Under the pieces are notes generated by a model, which saw only the letters and a program-made list of their open reading frames with translations, was not told the DNA's origin and ran no database searches. The position numbers and the translations under genes were made by a program. DNA of 41,058 bases from Bacteroidetes bacterium GWA2_40_15 (lineage in GTDB: Bacteria; Bacteroidota; Bacteroidia; Bacteroidales; VadinHA17). The stretch is from NCBI GenBank assembly GCA_001768195.1, contig MENI01000104.1, positions 3,283 through 44,340 on the forward strand. Reading direction: 5' to 3'. Positions 8,861 through 17,050 of the stretch are shown here, in pieces; the stretch's first letter is position 1, and each line of letters opens with the position of its first letter.

Positions 8861-9823
8861 TTAGAATAGCGATTTATCCACATCACAACTACACTCCACT
8901 TGAGGAAATATCTCCTGCCTTAAATTCATCTGAGTAATCCGTTCGATCCTGTTATCCAGGCACATATCGCATTTGGAGAACAATCCGAGGTCCCATGTAT
9001 CTGCGAAAACCCTCCCTTTTCCAAGCCCTATCCCGTATTCAAGGACTTTCTCAAGAGAAGTTATTTCAGGAATGGTAAAGTGACCACTCTTCATCAGCTC
9101 CTCCATAGCACCATTACCACCCCTTACAGGTATAACAGTACAACACTCCACACCTGCATCAAATGCAAAATCCAATGAGCGTTCTGCCCAGTAAATACCC
9201 TCAGATTCAGAAAGGAACGGAGGGCGCAGAAGTATAAATGCTCTTGATAGTATCCCATTTGCTGTTAAATAATTAACAGAGCCGGCAAAATCCTCAGGAG
9301 TCATCTTTTTGTTCAGTTTCTGCAGGATATCCGGGTTGACCGTTTCAAGTCCAAGTGCGATATGCAGGTCTGGTTTAAGAATATCCCTGAACCTGAGGCA
9401 TTTTTCACTTACCAGGCGGGGATGGCATTCAACAATCAATGTCTCCATTGAGCTGACCAGTGACGCGATTCTTTCATAATCGTTCTCAGGAATGGCCCGT
9501 TCATCAAAGAAACTTCCGCTGTTATATAGCTTTAGATGCCTGACACCAGGCATCTTTTCGAGAGCCCATTCGATCTGAGAGGCTATTGCACCTTGCGGTA
9601 CAGGCTCATCTGTGGTGTTTTTCCAGAGATCGCACATAAGGCAATGAAACGGGCATTCCATGTTTGTAAGAAAAATGATGCCTGTATCTTCGACATCCCC
9701 GCAGACTGTCCGCTCCTTCTCAACAAGCCAGGCATAAGGCCTCGCCGGATATACCCTGTTTTTGGCCCCCCGGTGTGAAAGTATCCATCTGTCGCTTAAG
9801 TTAGAATCTTTTTTTTCACTCAT
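8861..9823 (-). CDS. Radical SAM enzyme of the RaSEA-like (COG1244) type
   Basis: The protein has 320 residues from the ATG at 9823; a longer frame to 9940 would overlap the upstream gene by 125 bp, while this start overlaps it by 8 bp. The radical SAM cluster motif is C57-x3-C61-x2-C64 (ECPFHCLMCDLW). Further segments LKLYNSGSFFDER, ECHPRLVSEKCLRF, IALGLETVNPDILQKLNKK and LLRPPFLSESEG recall the family that includes the archaeosine synthase subunit RaSEA, an Elp3-like branch. The carboxy end adds CDMC and CSCD, which could bind a second cluster. Archaeosine is not known from Bacteroidota, so the substrate here is unknown. It is the last gene after a propeller protein and an asparagine-synthetase homologue, probably in one transcript. 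Confidence 0.82.
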   Translation of the reverse strand: MSEKKDSNLSDRWILSHRGAKNRVYPARPYAWLVEKERTVCGDVEDTGIIFLTNMECPFHCLMCDLWKNTTDEPVPQGAIASQIEWALEKMPGVRHLKLYNSGSFFDERAIPENDYERIASLVSSMETLIVECHPRLVSEKCLRFRDILKPDLHIALGLETVNPDILQKLNKKMTPEDFAGSVNYLTANGILSRAFILLRPPFLSESEGIYWAERSLDFAFDAGVECCTVIPVRGGNGAMEELMKSGHFTIPEITSLEKVLEYGIGLGKGRVFADTWDLGLFSKCDMCLDNRIERITQMNLRQEIFPQVECSCDVDKSLF

Positions 9824-11144
9824 AAAGCGAAAGAAATGCCTTCCTGTAATCGAGCTCTCTTGCCGGAAACAATTTGTTGAATTCGTTCCGTGAAACAGCG
9901 CCATGCTGAAAACGTCGTTTTTCGAATACGGGCATATCAATGCCTGTTACAGCCTTAACTCCTGCAGCGACTATAGCTCCCTTAAGCTCATAGAGTTTCT
10001 GGTGATCCCAGTTTGTCATTTCGATATAAGGGATCCCCTCCGATATCTCAATAACATTTGGCAAGGTGTACGGGCTGTATGATTCAAATCCCAAAGTGTC
10101 TGCCACCGAAATTGATCTCAGATAACCTCTGCTCAATCCTCCGGAATAAGTGAGAGAGTGTTTGATAGAATTGACTCCCCAGCCTTCATGATACAGCATT
10201 AGGTTATTAAGCACACTCCTGATTGTAAGTTCAGGATTATCCTCAATCGGGTAATCTTTAAGGTTCTCATCTCCTCCTTCACCGTCGATAATATATTTCC
10301 AGTCAGGATAGCGTGTCCTAATAGCTTTGAGCAGAGCAAGATTCATGGTAGCAGACTGAATATCAAGAGGTTTATAATCCTCCACCATTTTAATTGCCTC
10401 TTTCCAGTTAAGAGCTGAATAATCAGCCTCAACAGGTTCCAGAAACAATTCAAGGTTAAGGGCCTCGAGAAATCTCCTCGCCTGTATCAGGTCCTCGCCC
10501 GATCCGTCAATTGAGAGTGTGAATGCTTTAAGTCTTGAAGGACTCTCGCCTAACTCCCTGAGGGCGTGATATGTAAGCAGGAAAACAGATCCGCTGTCGA
10601 TACCGGCTGAGAATGTAACTCCAACAGGACCGGTTTTTGCACGGTACATCAGCCATTTTTTTATCTCATTGTACAACACTCCTGCGTATTGTTCGCCAAT
10701 CTTTGTAAAATCATCCTTCGGAAGGTTGTTACGTTCCGGGGTGAAGAATCTTTCATATACAGGATTAGGATCGGGACAACCCAGCAACTCGATTTTTGTA
10801 ATATAGTGGGCAGGAGCCATACGTGTATAAGAGGGATGGAACTGATCCTCATATCCTTTCGTTTTCAGAAAATCATATATCACATCTATTCTCTCAGCAA
10901 TAACAAGCATTGGCCCTGAAGCCTGCTTGGCAATGAAATATCTCATAGGACGTCCGATCGATCGTGCCATACGGATAGTTTTTCCATCAACCGAAACAAG
11001 ACAGAACTGCCCGTCGATCTTTCTTACTGCTTCAGCATCTCCCGACTTTAAAACATTCACAGCCTCTTCATGCGTCATGTTGTATATGATATTTTTTTCA
11101 GGATTGGTGAGGTCCACCACGTTTGTTACATAATTATGGTCCAT
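9816..11144 (-). CDS. Asparagine-synthetase-like amide ligase without glutaminase cysteine
   Basis: The protein has 442 residues. The carboxy-terminal two thirds match the asparagine synthase ATP-pyrophosphatase fold: PP-loop SAGIDS at 179-184 (usual SGGxDS) and GEGGDEN at 289-295 (usual GEGADE). Residues 1-120 resemble a shortened class II glutamine amidotransferase domain (DGQFCLVSVDGKTIRMARSIGRPM), but the chain begins MDHNY, with no Cys at position 2, so glutamine hydrolysis is not expected. Such proteins include beta-lactam synthetase and lasso-peptide cyclases, which make amide bonds by AMP activation. It overlaps the RaSEA-like radical SAM gene by 8 bp and follows a CRTAC1-like gene after 82 bp. 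A role in activating a carboxylate for the radical SAM partner is plausible but unproven. Confidence 0.82.
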   Translation of the reverse strand: MDHNYVTNVVDLTNPEKNIIYNMTHEEAVNVLKSGDAEAVRKIDGQFCLVSVDGKTIRMARSIGRPMRYFIAKQASGPMLVIAERIDVIYDFLKTKGYEDQFHPSYTRMAPAHYITKIELLGCPDPNPVYERFFTPERNNLPKDDFTKIGEQYAGVLYNEIKKWLMYRAKTGPVGVTFSAGIDSGSVFLLTYHALRELGESPSRLKAFTLSIDGSGEDLIQARRFLEALNLELFLEPVEADYSALNWKEAIKMVEDYKPLDIQSATMNLALLKAIRTRYPDWKYIIDGEGGDENLKDYPIEDNPELTIRSVLNNLMLYHEGWGVNSIKHSLTYSGGLSRGYLRSISVADTLGFESYSPYTLPNVIEISEGIPYIEMTNWDHQKLYELKGAIVAAGVKAVTGIDMPVFEKRRFQHGAVSRNEFNKLFPARELDYRKAFLSLYE

Positions 11145-11160
11145 ATTATTTCGTTTTTAG

Positions 11161-11224
11161 TTATGTCGGTATGTTGTTATGTCGGTATGTTGTTATGTCG
11201 GTATGTTGTTATGTCGGTATGTTG
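11161..11224. repeat. Four perfect tandem copies of a 16-bp unit
   Basis: The unit TTATGTCGGTATGTTG occurs four times without a mismatch, filling the 82-bp gap between the stop of the CRTAC1-like gene (11227) and the start of the asparagine-synthetase homologue (11144). The period is not a multiple of three and the tract is non-coding. Copy number could vary by slippage and change the leader of the downstream gene. Confidence 0.97.
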
Positions 11225-11226
11225 TT

Positions 11227-12900
11227 TTATTTAACCAGAATTCCGGTTCCCTGTAATATTGTAATATAACGATCAGCATCAATGTTTTTATATATCTCAA
11301 TAGTGCCATCTGACCACTTTATCCCGAGAAGATCTATCTTTTTGTTTTTGCCGAGGCCGATATGGAGCCTGGGGTCATTTGAAGAGAGGTAGCCTGTCGC
11401 CCACTGGTTTATAAGAACCTGCTTCATCTCTCCTGCAGTTACAGTTACCTTTGCACTTATTGCTGAAGCAGGACCATTCTGACCTTTAAGTGTAAGACCA
11501 AGCCAGTGGTTGGAGTTACCTCCGTCGTTTCTTAACACAGCCGTTGTTGCCTGTTTGTCAACATGGGATATGATAACATCAATGTCTCCGTCATTGTCAT
11601 AGTCAACCACAGCCAATCCCCGCCCCGACCGTTTTGTTTTAAAATATTCACCAAGCTCCTGCCCTGCATTTTTAAAATGCCCTTTACCATCATTCTCAAG
11701 CAACAGGGGATACTGAAGAATAAGCTCCTCTGCGGTACCGTTGGCTGCAATTATATCGAGGTCTCCATCATTATCGTAATCAAATAATACAGCTCCCCAG
11801 CTTCCTTTTCCTGACATATGTCCGGCAATTCCGCTCTTTTCAGAAATATCCTCAAATATGCCGTTGCCGAGTTTACGGTAGAGAGCCCCATATTCAAGAT
11901 CTGTAACAAGAATATCGATAAGCCCGTCACCATCTACATCTCCTATGGTGCCATGCATTGAACCGGAACCTATTCCCTTGCTGTTTGCCGCAACGCCACT
12001 GGCTACTGCAACCTCACTGAAAACTCCGTTGTCATTTCTGAAGAGGAAATTGAAGTGATGATCGTTTGCCTGGAAGATATCTATATCACCGTCATCATCA
12101 AAATCATATATTGTAAGCCCCATGCACTTTGAATCGGGATAGTACAGACCGGCTTTTTCAGTAACATCCTTAAATGTACCATCAGGCAGCTGTTCATAGA
12201 GCATGGAAGCCTGTCCCCTGTATTCGCTGGGATGGGGCATAATACCGGGACCTGCTGCAGAAACATAGGCAGGGTCAAAAGCGAGGAAATTTCCGACCAT
12301 AACATCTAGTCTGCCATCGAGGTTGTAATCCCAGAAAACAGCGCCAATACTCCATTTAACAAAGCCATTGAGTTTATCAGGTCCTCTGAGTCCGAGTGAT
12401 TCAGTAATATCGGTAAAGGTCCCGTCGCCATTATTCCGGCAAAATAGATTGGGCCCATAATTCAACAGGTAAAGATCCTGATCGCCATCGCTGTCATAAT
12501 CAACAGCTGCAGCCGCCATGCTCCAGTACCGGTCATTAATTCCTGACGCCTTTGTCACATCTGTAAATGTACCATCACCGTTATTTTTGTAAAGGGCATC
12601 GGGTGTATCTTTAAATACCTTCCCATCCGGATCGGAGACTCCTTCAATGTAGGTTCCGTTCATCATGAAAATATCCATCAGGTTATCGTTGTTGTAATCA
12701 AATACTGTGATCCCCGATCCGCTGCTTTCGAGGATGTTCACGTATGAGAAATCTCCTATGGTGTATTTGAAATCTATTTTTGTTTGTTTGCTGACTTCCC
12801 TGAAAGTGACCTGTTTCTTCTGAGCTGATACTTGAGTTTGAAAAAAGAGTAAAGAAAGAATTATCAGAAACCGGAATACGTTTAATCCTTTCCGGGGCAC
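11227..12900 (-). CDS. Secreted CRTAC1-like FG-GAP/VCBS protein with ASPIC/UnbV domain
   Basis: The likely start is the GTG at 12900, giving 557 residues with a good signal peptide (PRKGLNVFR, then FLIILSLLFF, cleavage after QTQVSA). The open frame continues upstream to an ATG at 13065, but those 55 residues (NHPGRK, PPSKGGE) are translated repeat arm D and would bury the signal peptide. No ATG exists between the repeat and the signal peptide, so the insertion may have replaced the native start. Calcium-loop propeller repeats follow (DYDSDGDQDLYLL, DVDGDGLIDILVT, DYDNDGDLDIIAA), then ASPIC/UnbV at about 465-550 (LKGQNGPASAISAKVTV, LHIGLGKNKKID). It leads a probable three-gene unit with the asparagine-synthetase homologue and the radical SAM gene. 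Confidence 0.85.
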   Translation of the reverse strand: MPRKGLNVFRFLIILSLLFFQTQVSAQKKQVTFREVSKQTKIDFKYTIGDFSYVNILESSGSGITVFDYNNDNLMDIFMMNGTYIEGVSDPDGKVFKDTPDALYKNNGDGTFTDVTKASGINDRYWSMAAAAVDYDSDGDQDLYLLNYGPNLFCRNNGDGTFTDITESLGLRGPDKLNGFVKWSIGAVFWDYNLDGRLDVMVGNFLAFDPAYVSAAGPGIMPHPSEYRGQASMLYEQLPDGTFKDVTEKAGLYYPDSKCMGLTIYDFDDDGDIDIFQANDHHFNFLFRNDNGVFSEVAVASGVAANSKGIGSGSMHGTIGDVDGDGLIDILVTDLEYGALYRKLGNGIFEDISEKSGIAGHMSGKGSWGAVLFDYDNDGDLDIIAANGTAEELILQYPLLLENDGKGHFKNAGQELGEYFKTKRSGRGLAVVDYDNDGDIDVIISHVDKQATTAVLRNDGGNSNHWLGLTLKGQNGPASAISAKVTVTAGEMKQVLINQWATGYLSSNDPRLHIGLGKNKKIDLLGIKWSDGTIEIYKNIDADRYITILQGTGILVK

Positions 12901-12908
12901 CCCCCACC

Positions 12909-13044
12909 CAATAGCCGTCAACTTAAGCTTAGTTTTTTGGCAGGAAAGAATGGAAAAAGTTTCCCCTCCTTTTGAAGGAGGGGTGGCCGCAGCACAATGA
13001 TAGTTAATGTATTGCAAAATTAGTTTGCGGCCGGGGTGGTTGAT
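12909..13044 (-). repeat. DUF559-element arm D (3' arm)
   Basis: Outer motif ATAGCCGTCAACTTAAG (12911-12927), hairpin CCCCTCCTTTTGAAGGAGGGG (12963-12983) and inner motif CGGCCGGGGTGGTTGAT (13028-13044) match arm B in the same order and strand. Its outer end abuts the signal-peptide codons of the CRTAC1-like gene, so it forms that gene's leader or extended amino terminus. Confidence 0.85.
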
Positions 13045-13067
13045 TTGTCTATCCGATCGATTCATTT

Positions 13068-13228
13068 TTTTTATTGAAAGCTTACCTTAAATCACTTTTT
13101 TATTCATGTTCCCGGAATACAAATATTTTTTCTCACCTTAATAAAATGAATCCCAAGCTCACCTGTAATTATTCTTGTCTTCAACTTTCTGTAGTTAATT
13201 TCAGTCTGAAAATAGCTCTCTGTCAATT
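13068..13228 (-). pseudogene. Decayed, amino-terminally deleted DUF559 remnant
   Basis: Read on the minus strand, this stretch follows the DUF559 gene from the LDGD region (AATTGACAG near 13228) to its 3' end, with GTATTCCGGGAACATGAAT opposite GTATTCCAGGAACCTGAAT of the fuller copy. The amino-terminal half of the gene is missing, and the LDGD region joins arm E directly. It resembles the remnant at 1-175 more than the fuller copy, for example in the shared GAAGACAAGAATAA stretch. It has no usable frame. Confidence 0.7.
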
Positions 13229-13235
13229 TAATTTA

Positions 13236-13390
13236 ATCAACCACCCCGGCCGGGAAATGAACATTGTAAAAAACAGATTATCAATTGTCCCGGCGCCTTC
13301 CCTGCGGCCTGGCTCTTCGCTAAATTTGCCCACTGGGCAAATTCTTAACGCTCAGCCCCCTTCAAAAGGAGGGGAAACTTTTACTACTCC
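13236..13390 (+). repeat. DUF559-element arm E (5' arm)
   Basis: Inner motif ATCAACCACCCCGGCCG (13236-13252), palindrome at 13323-13343 and hairpin 13356-13374 follow arm C. Bases 13280-13379 appear identical to 8592-8691. The outer GTTGACGG motif is missing on this side, and the stop of the TPR-CRTAC1 gene (13417) lies 27 bp further on. The hairpin may terminate that gene's transcript, which would separate it from the downstream CRTAC1/asparagine-synthetase/radical SAM unit. Confidence 0.85.
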
Positions 13391-13416
13391 TTACATTTAG
13401 AAAATTCTATTCTTTA

Positions 13417-16400
13417 TTATTTCACCTTCAACGCATTAAGATAGCCATCCCTGGTAACGATCCTGGTATTATACTCCTGGTGGTATTTCTTCAATTCAGG
13501 ATCATCAGGGTACTTATCCTTTTCTGAAGGCGGGTATGATGACATTCCATGATAAGGCAGCGGCATTACAGAGTTACCGAAAGCAGTATTCAGATCACCG
13601 TCCTTAACCCATCCCACACTCCTTATCAGATAGTCCCTCTTCCATCCTTTCTGTAACGGCGGCAGTTTTCTCTCATCAAAAGTAATTGTTGCTTCATCAC
13701 CTGCATTTGAAATTATATATCTATTATCGCTGGCGGTGATAAGGGGAAGTACATCGCCATAACGGGTATAATTACCCGGAAGATCTCTCCACATTGGCTC
13801 TTTATCTGTAACAGAATAATCGAACCAGTGAGGACCATAGCGCCCGCCTTTTCTGAAGCTCTTCGAAAATCCCCTGTAATGAAGGTCAGCAGAAACGGGT
13901 TCCATGGGTGTTGATACAACCGGGGCATCAGATAACCTGTCGGAAAAGAAGATATAATCCCAGTATATCTCCATATTTGTTCTGATCCTTATCCTGTAAT
14001 CGGAAGAAAGGAATTTACCTGTCAGGTCTGCAATCACTGTTTTGTCCTTACCCTGCGGAAATCCCAGATCATCTATTACTGTCTCCCATTCTCCTTTTTT
14101 ATTAATAACCTGTATCACTGGAGGTGTAACTTTCAATGTCTCTGACTGCGATAAAGCAAAATTGATGCTTGCATCAGTGGGGAATATCCATCCATTCAGA
14201 AATAGTATCAGGCCTCCCGGTTCTGCAATTTTCCCCGGATCAAGCACAAGGTCATGCATCTCTGTAATACCCTGGTATTTGTCAGTTTTGAAATCAGAGA
14301 GATACCTGTCATCTTTTTTGCTGATGAATTCAAGAACATCTCCGCCATCTGTACCCCTGGCTGAAGCAGGAAGAAATTTTTTTGAAACCGTATATAGCTT
14401 CAATCCCGGAAAAGGGGGTGGCGAAAATTGTTCAGGGACGTAAATATCGACTGAATCGGGATGATCTACTGCCACCAGATGCAGTTGATCAAGGTATATG
14501 GTTTCCCAGAGCTCAGAGGTAACCTGTATTGAGTATTTTCCTTTTTCCGGCTTCAGCAACTCCCCGGAAATCTTAAGGTAATCGTCGGAGGCATCGGCAA
14601 AAGCATATGCAGTTGTCCCTCCCATTATGCCAAGGGGCATTCCAAGAGCGCTACGCCACAGGATATCTTTGACAAAAACAAATTCATTTCCGTTCCAGGT
14701 ATAGAGGAACGGACATGAGCCTTTCAGTGTTTGCGCTTCAATGAGTGCCTGGTCAGTACCGGGGAAGAAAATATTCTGAGGGACACCGTTGGTCCAGGTG
14801 ATCCTTATAACATCTGCTACAGCCCTGTGACCGATACCAAAATGTATGTTCGGATCAGTGACAACAATTGTCTGATAAAGATTGCCTGAGCGTATCTCAA
14901 CTTTTGCACCGATACCGAAATGGTTATTCTTTGCACTGCCAGCCCTCAGCCCGACCAGTTTCATCCTTATGAAATGGTTAATATTACCGCCGTCATTCCT
15001 GAGAAGCGTTATTCCCCCGTTTACACCTGCCAGTACAATATCAAGGTCACCGTCATAATTGTAATCGAACAGTGCAACCTGATGTGCTGCTTTCACCTCG
15101 TCGGGAAGCAGATGCGAAACATCATTGAAACCGTCAATACCGTTGTTATGGAACAGGAATAAACCTCTTCCGCCGGCCTCAGCCGGCTCCCCTGCCATAA
15201 AAATATCGAGCGATCCGTCGTTGTCAAAATCTATAAAACATGCGTCGTGTATCCTGGCCTGCTTTGTTAAAGCAAAAATCTCACTTACACTGTTATCCCT
15301 TTCAAAAGATCCGGTGCGGGTATTCCTGAAAAGACGATGGACTCCACCCTCTGACGATGTGACCAGCAGATCGAGATATCCGTCGTTGGTATAATCCCCT
15401 GCCGATACAGATGATGAGCCTCCACTACTGACCAATCCACTCTTCTCTGTCTCATTCTTAAAAACACCCATTCGCTGATTAGAGTAGAAAATATCCGATT
15501 GATTACTATTTACTACAACCAGGTCAATATCCTCATCCTCATCAAAATCACCAAATACTGCATCGCGGCTGACCAGATTGCTATTAACCTGCTCCATCTT
15601 TTCTGACTGATCAGAGAATGTACCGTCGGCATTGTTCCTGAACTGCAGGTTATTTGTGGAACGCAACTCATACATATCGAGATCGCCATCATGGTCAAGA
15701 TCAAAGAACAGGGCCATATTACCTCCTGTTTTACTGCCTATTGCCGCCTTGGTAGTCACATCTTCAAATGTACCTTTTCCGGTATTCCGGTAGAGAATGT
15801 CACCTCCCTCTTTCACAATGTAAAGGTCGGGGTATCCATCGTTGTCAAAATCAACAAAGGTGGCTGAAGTCTCATTCCCTGAATGGTCAAGTCCCGACTC
15901 TGCTGTAACATCGGTAAATCTTCCCATGTCATTTTTGAACAGGTAGTGTTTGTAAGTTGAAGAGGCTTGATCATAGCTTCCGGCATATATATCAACATCG
16001 TCATCGTCATCATAATCAGATACTGCCAGGTGAGCTTTGAATCTGCTGTCCGTTGAAGCGCCTACTGCAGCAACCGGAATAATATCAAGACCTGCAGATG
16101 CTGTAACGTCTGAAAATGTTATTGCATCAAGGATGGATCTCTCTTCTGAGAATGCAAGGACAGCCTGTTCATCGAAGGTTATCAGGGGGAATCCAATCAA
16201 TGAACCTCCGGGGCCCTTCAGATCCATAATACCAGCCTGGTATGGTGATGTAACCTTAAGGAAGTTATTGAATACCGTAAAATTGAGAATTGCATTTTCA
16301 ATATCATTCCTTCTCAGGTCGCCTAAAGTCTTATCGAAGTATTCCACTGAAGGGCCAGGAAATTCTGGAAATTGTTGTCTGATTATTTCCAGCTGTTCAA

Positions 16401-16980
16401 CAGCTTTGTCCGGTTCACCGTTCTTTATAAAAACTTCAACCAGACCGAGCCTGGGTACAATATTGCCGGGCGCCAACTGAACCATTCTGGAAAGGCAGCT
16501 CTCATAATGCTTTTTTGAATCAGTGTCATCGCCTGACGAATAAAGCTCTGAAAGGTCATATAAGCTCTTTATATGATCCGGGGCAAAGACAAGGGCTTCA
16601 GTAAGTTCCGCAATAGCTTTATCTCTATTGTCACCCATCTCAAATACTGTAGCAAGGATAAGCCTGATATCAGGATCCTTTGGATCGAACTTTATGGCTT
16701 TTGCCAGTTGCTTTTCTGCCTCAGGATATTTTCCCATCCGGAGGTATGTAAGTCCGAGATTTGCATAACCGAATTTATCCCTGGGAGACAACTTTATGAA
16801 CTTTCTGAATTCTGTTTCAGCTTCTTCAAGCTTAAACTCTTCGAGGTATGCAAGCCCGAGTGTCTTAATTGACATCAGATCAAGGGCTTTCTGATTAATT
16901 TTTTCGTCGGAGCTCTTGCAGCTGTATAGAAAAATGAAACAAATTGCTGCAAATAACGTATAATAATATTTTGTACCCAT
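13417..16980 (-). CDS. TPR-CRTAC1 fusion lipoprotein with ASPIC/UnbV domain
   Basis: The protein has 1187 residues. The lipobox FLYSC places the lipidated Cys at 21. Residues about 30-205 are tetratricopeptide repeats (LGLAYLEEFKLEEAETEFRK, LGLTYLRMGKYPEAEKQLAK). A linker to about 290 precedes a VCBS/FG-GAP propeller (DYDDDDDVDIYAG, DFDNDGYPDLYIV, DYTNDGYLDLLVT) to about 690 and an ASPIC/UnbV-like module to about 770. The last 400 residues form another beta-rich region (LYTWNGNEFVFVKDILW) seen in TPR-CRTAC1 fusions. The protein would display TPR protein-binding and propeller surfaces outside the inner membrane. It ends the tight minus-strand gene series that starts at 27531, 70 bp after a LivK-type gene. 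Confidence 0.87.
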   Translation of the reverse strand: MGTKYYYTLFAAICFIFLYSCKSSDEKINQKALDLMSIKTLGLAYLEEFKLEEAETEFRKFIKLSPRDKFGYANLGLTYLRMGKYPEAEKQLAKAIKFDPKDPDIRLILATVFEMGDNRDKAIAELTEALVFAPDHIKSLYDLSELYSSGDDTDSKKHYESCLSRMVQLAPGNIVPRLGLVEVFIKNGEPDKAVEQLEIIRQQFPEFPGPSVEYFDKTLGDLRRNDIENAILNFTVFNNFLKVTSPYQAGIMDLKGPGGSLIGFPLITFDEQAVLAFSEERSILDAITFSDVTASAGLDIIPVAAVGASTDSRFKAHLAVSDYDDDDDVDIYAGSYDQASSTYKHYLFKNDMGRFTDVTAESGLDHSGNETSATFVDFDNDGYPDLYIVKEGGDILYRNTGKGTFEDVTTKAAIGSKTGGNMALFFDLDHDGDLDMYELRSTNNLQFRNNADGTFSDQSEKMEQVNSNLVSRDAVFGDFDEDEDIDLVVVNSNQSDIFYSNQRMGVFKNETEKSGLVSSGGSSSVSAGDYTNDGYLDLLVTSSEGGVHRLFRNTRTGSFERDNSVSEIFALTKQARIHDACFIDFDNDGSLDIFMAGEPAEAGGRGLFLFHNNGIDGFNDVSHLLPDEVKAAHQVALFDYNYDGDLDIVLAGVNGGITLLRNDGGNINHFIRMKLVGLRAGSAKNNHFGIGAKVEIRSGNLYQTIVVTDPNIHFGIGHRAVADVIRITWTNGVPQNIFFPGTDQALIEAQTLKGSCPFLYTWNGNEFVFVKDILWRSALGMPLGIMGGTTAYAFADASDDYLKISGELLKPEKGKYSIQVTSELWETIYLDQLHLVAVDHPDSVDIYVPEQFSPPPFPGLKLYTVSKKFLPASARGTDGGDVLEFISKKDDRYLSDFKTDKYQGITEMHDLVLDPGKIAEPGGLILFLNGWIFPTDASINFALSQSETLKVTPPVIQVINKKGEWETVIDDLGFPQGKDKTVIADLTGKFLSSDYRIRIRTNMEIYWDYIFFSDRLSDAPVVSTPMEPVSADLHYRGFSKSFRKGGRYGPHWFDYSVTDKEPMWRDLPGNYTRYGDVLPLITASDNRYIISNAGDEATITFDERKLPPLQKGWKRDYLIRSVGWVKDGDLNTAFGNSVMPLPYHGMSSYPPSEKDKYPDDPELKKYHQEYNTRIVTRDGYLNALKVK

Positions 16981-17050
16981 TTGTTCTGCTGAATTAGATT
17001 ACAGGCAGTTAAAATTTATAAAAACCAAAGTTAAGAAATAAAACCGCACA

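Noticed and set aside
9824-9940. Longer amino terminus for the radical SAM protein
   Set aside because: It would overlap the ligase gene by 125 bp and adds no recognisable sequence; the ATG at 9823 precedes the conserved part.
11161-11224. Tandem repeats considered as a CRISPR array
   Set aside because: Copies are contiguous with no spacers, and no cas gene is present.
13074-13400. 108-residue plus-strand frame across locus 3
   Set aside because: Runs through the DUF559 remnant and arm E; composed of repeat sequence.
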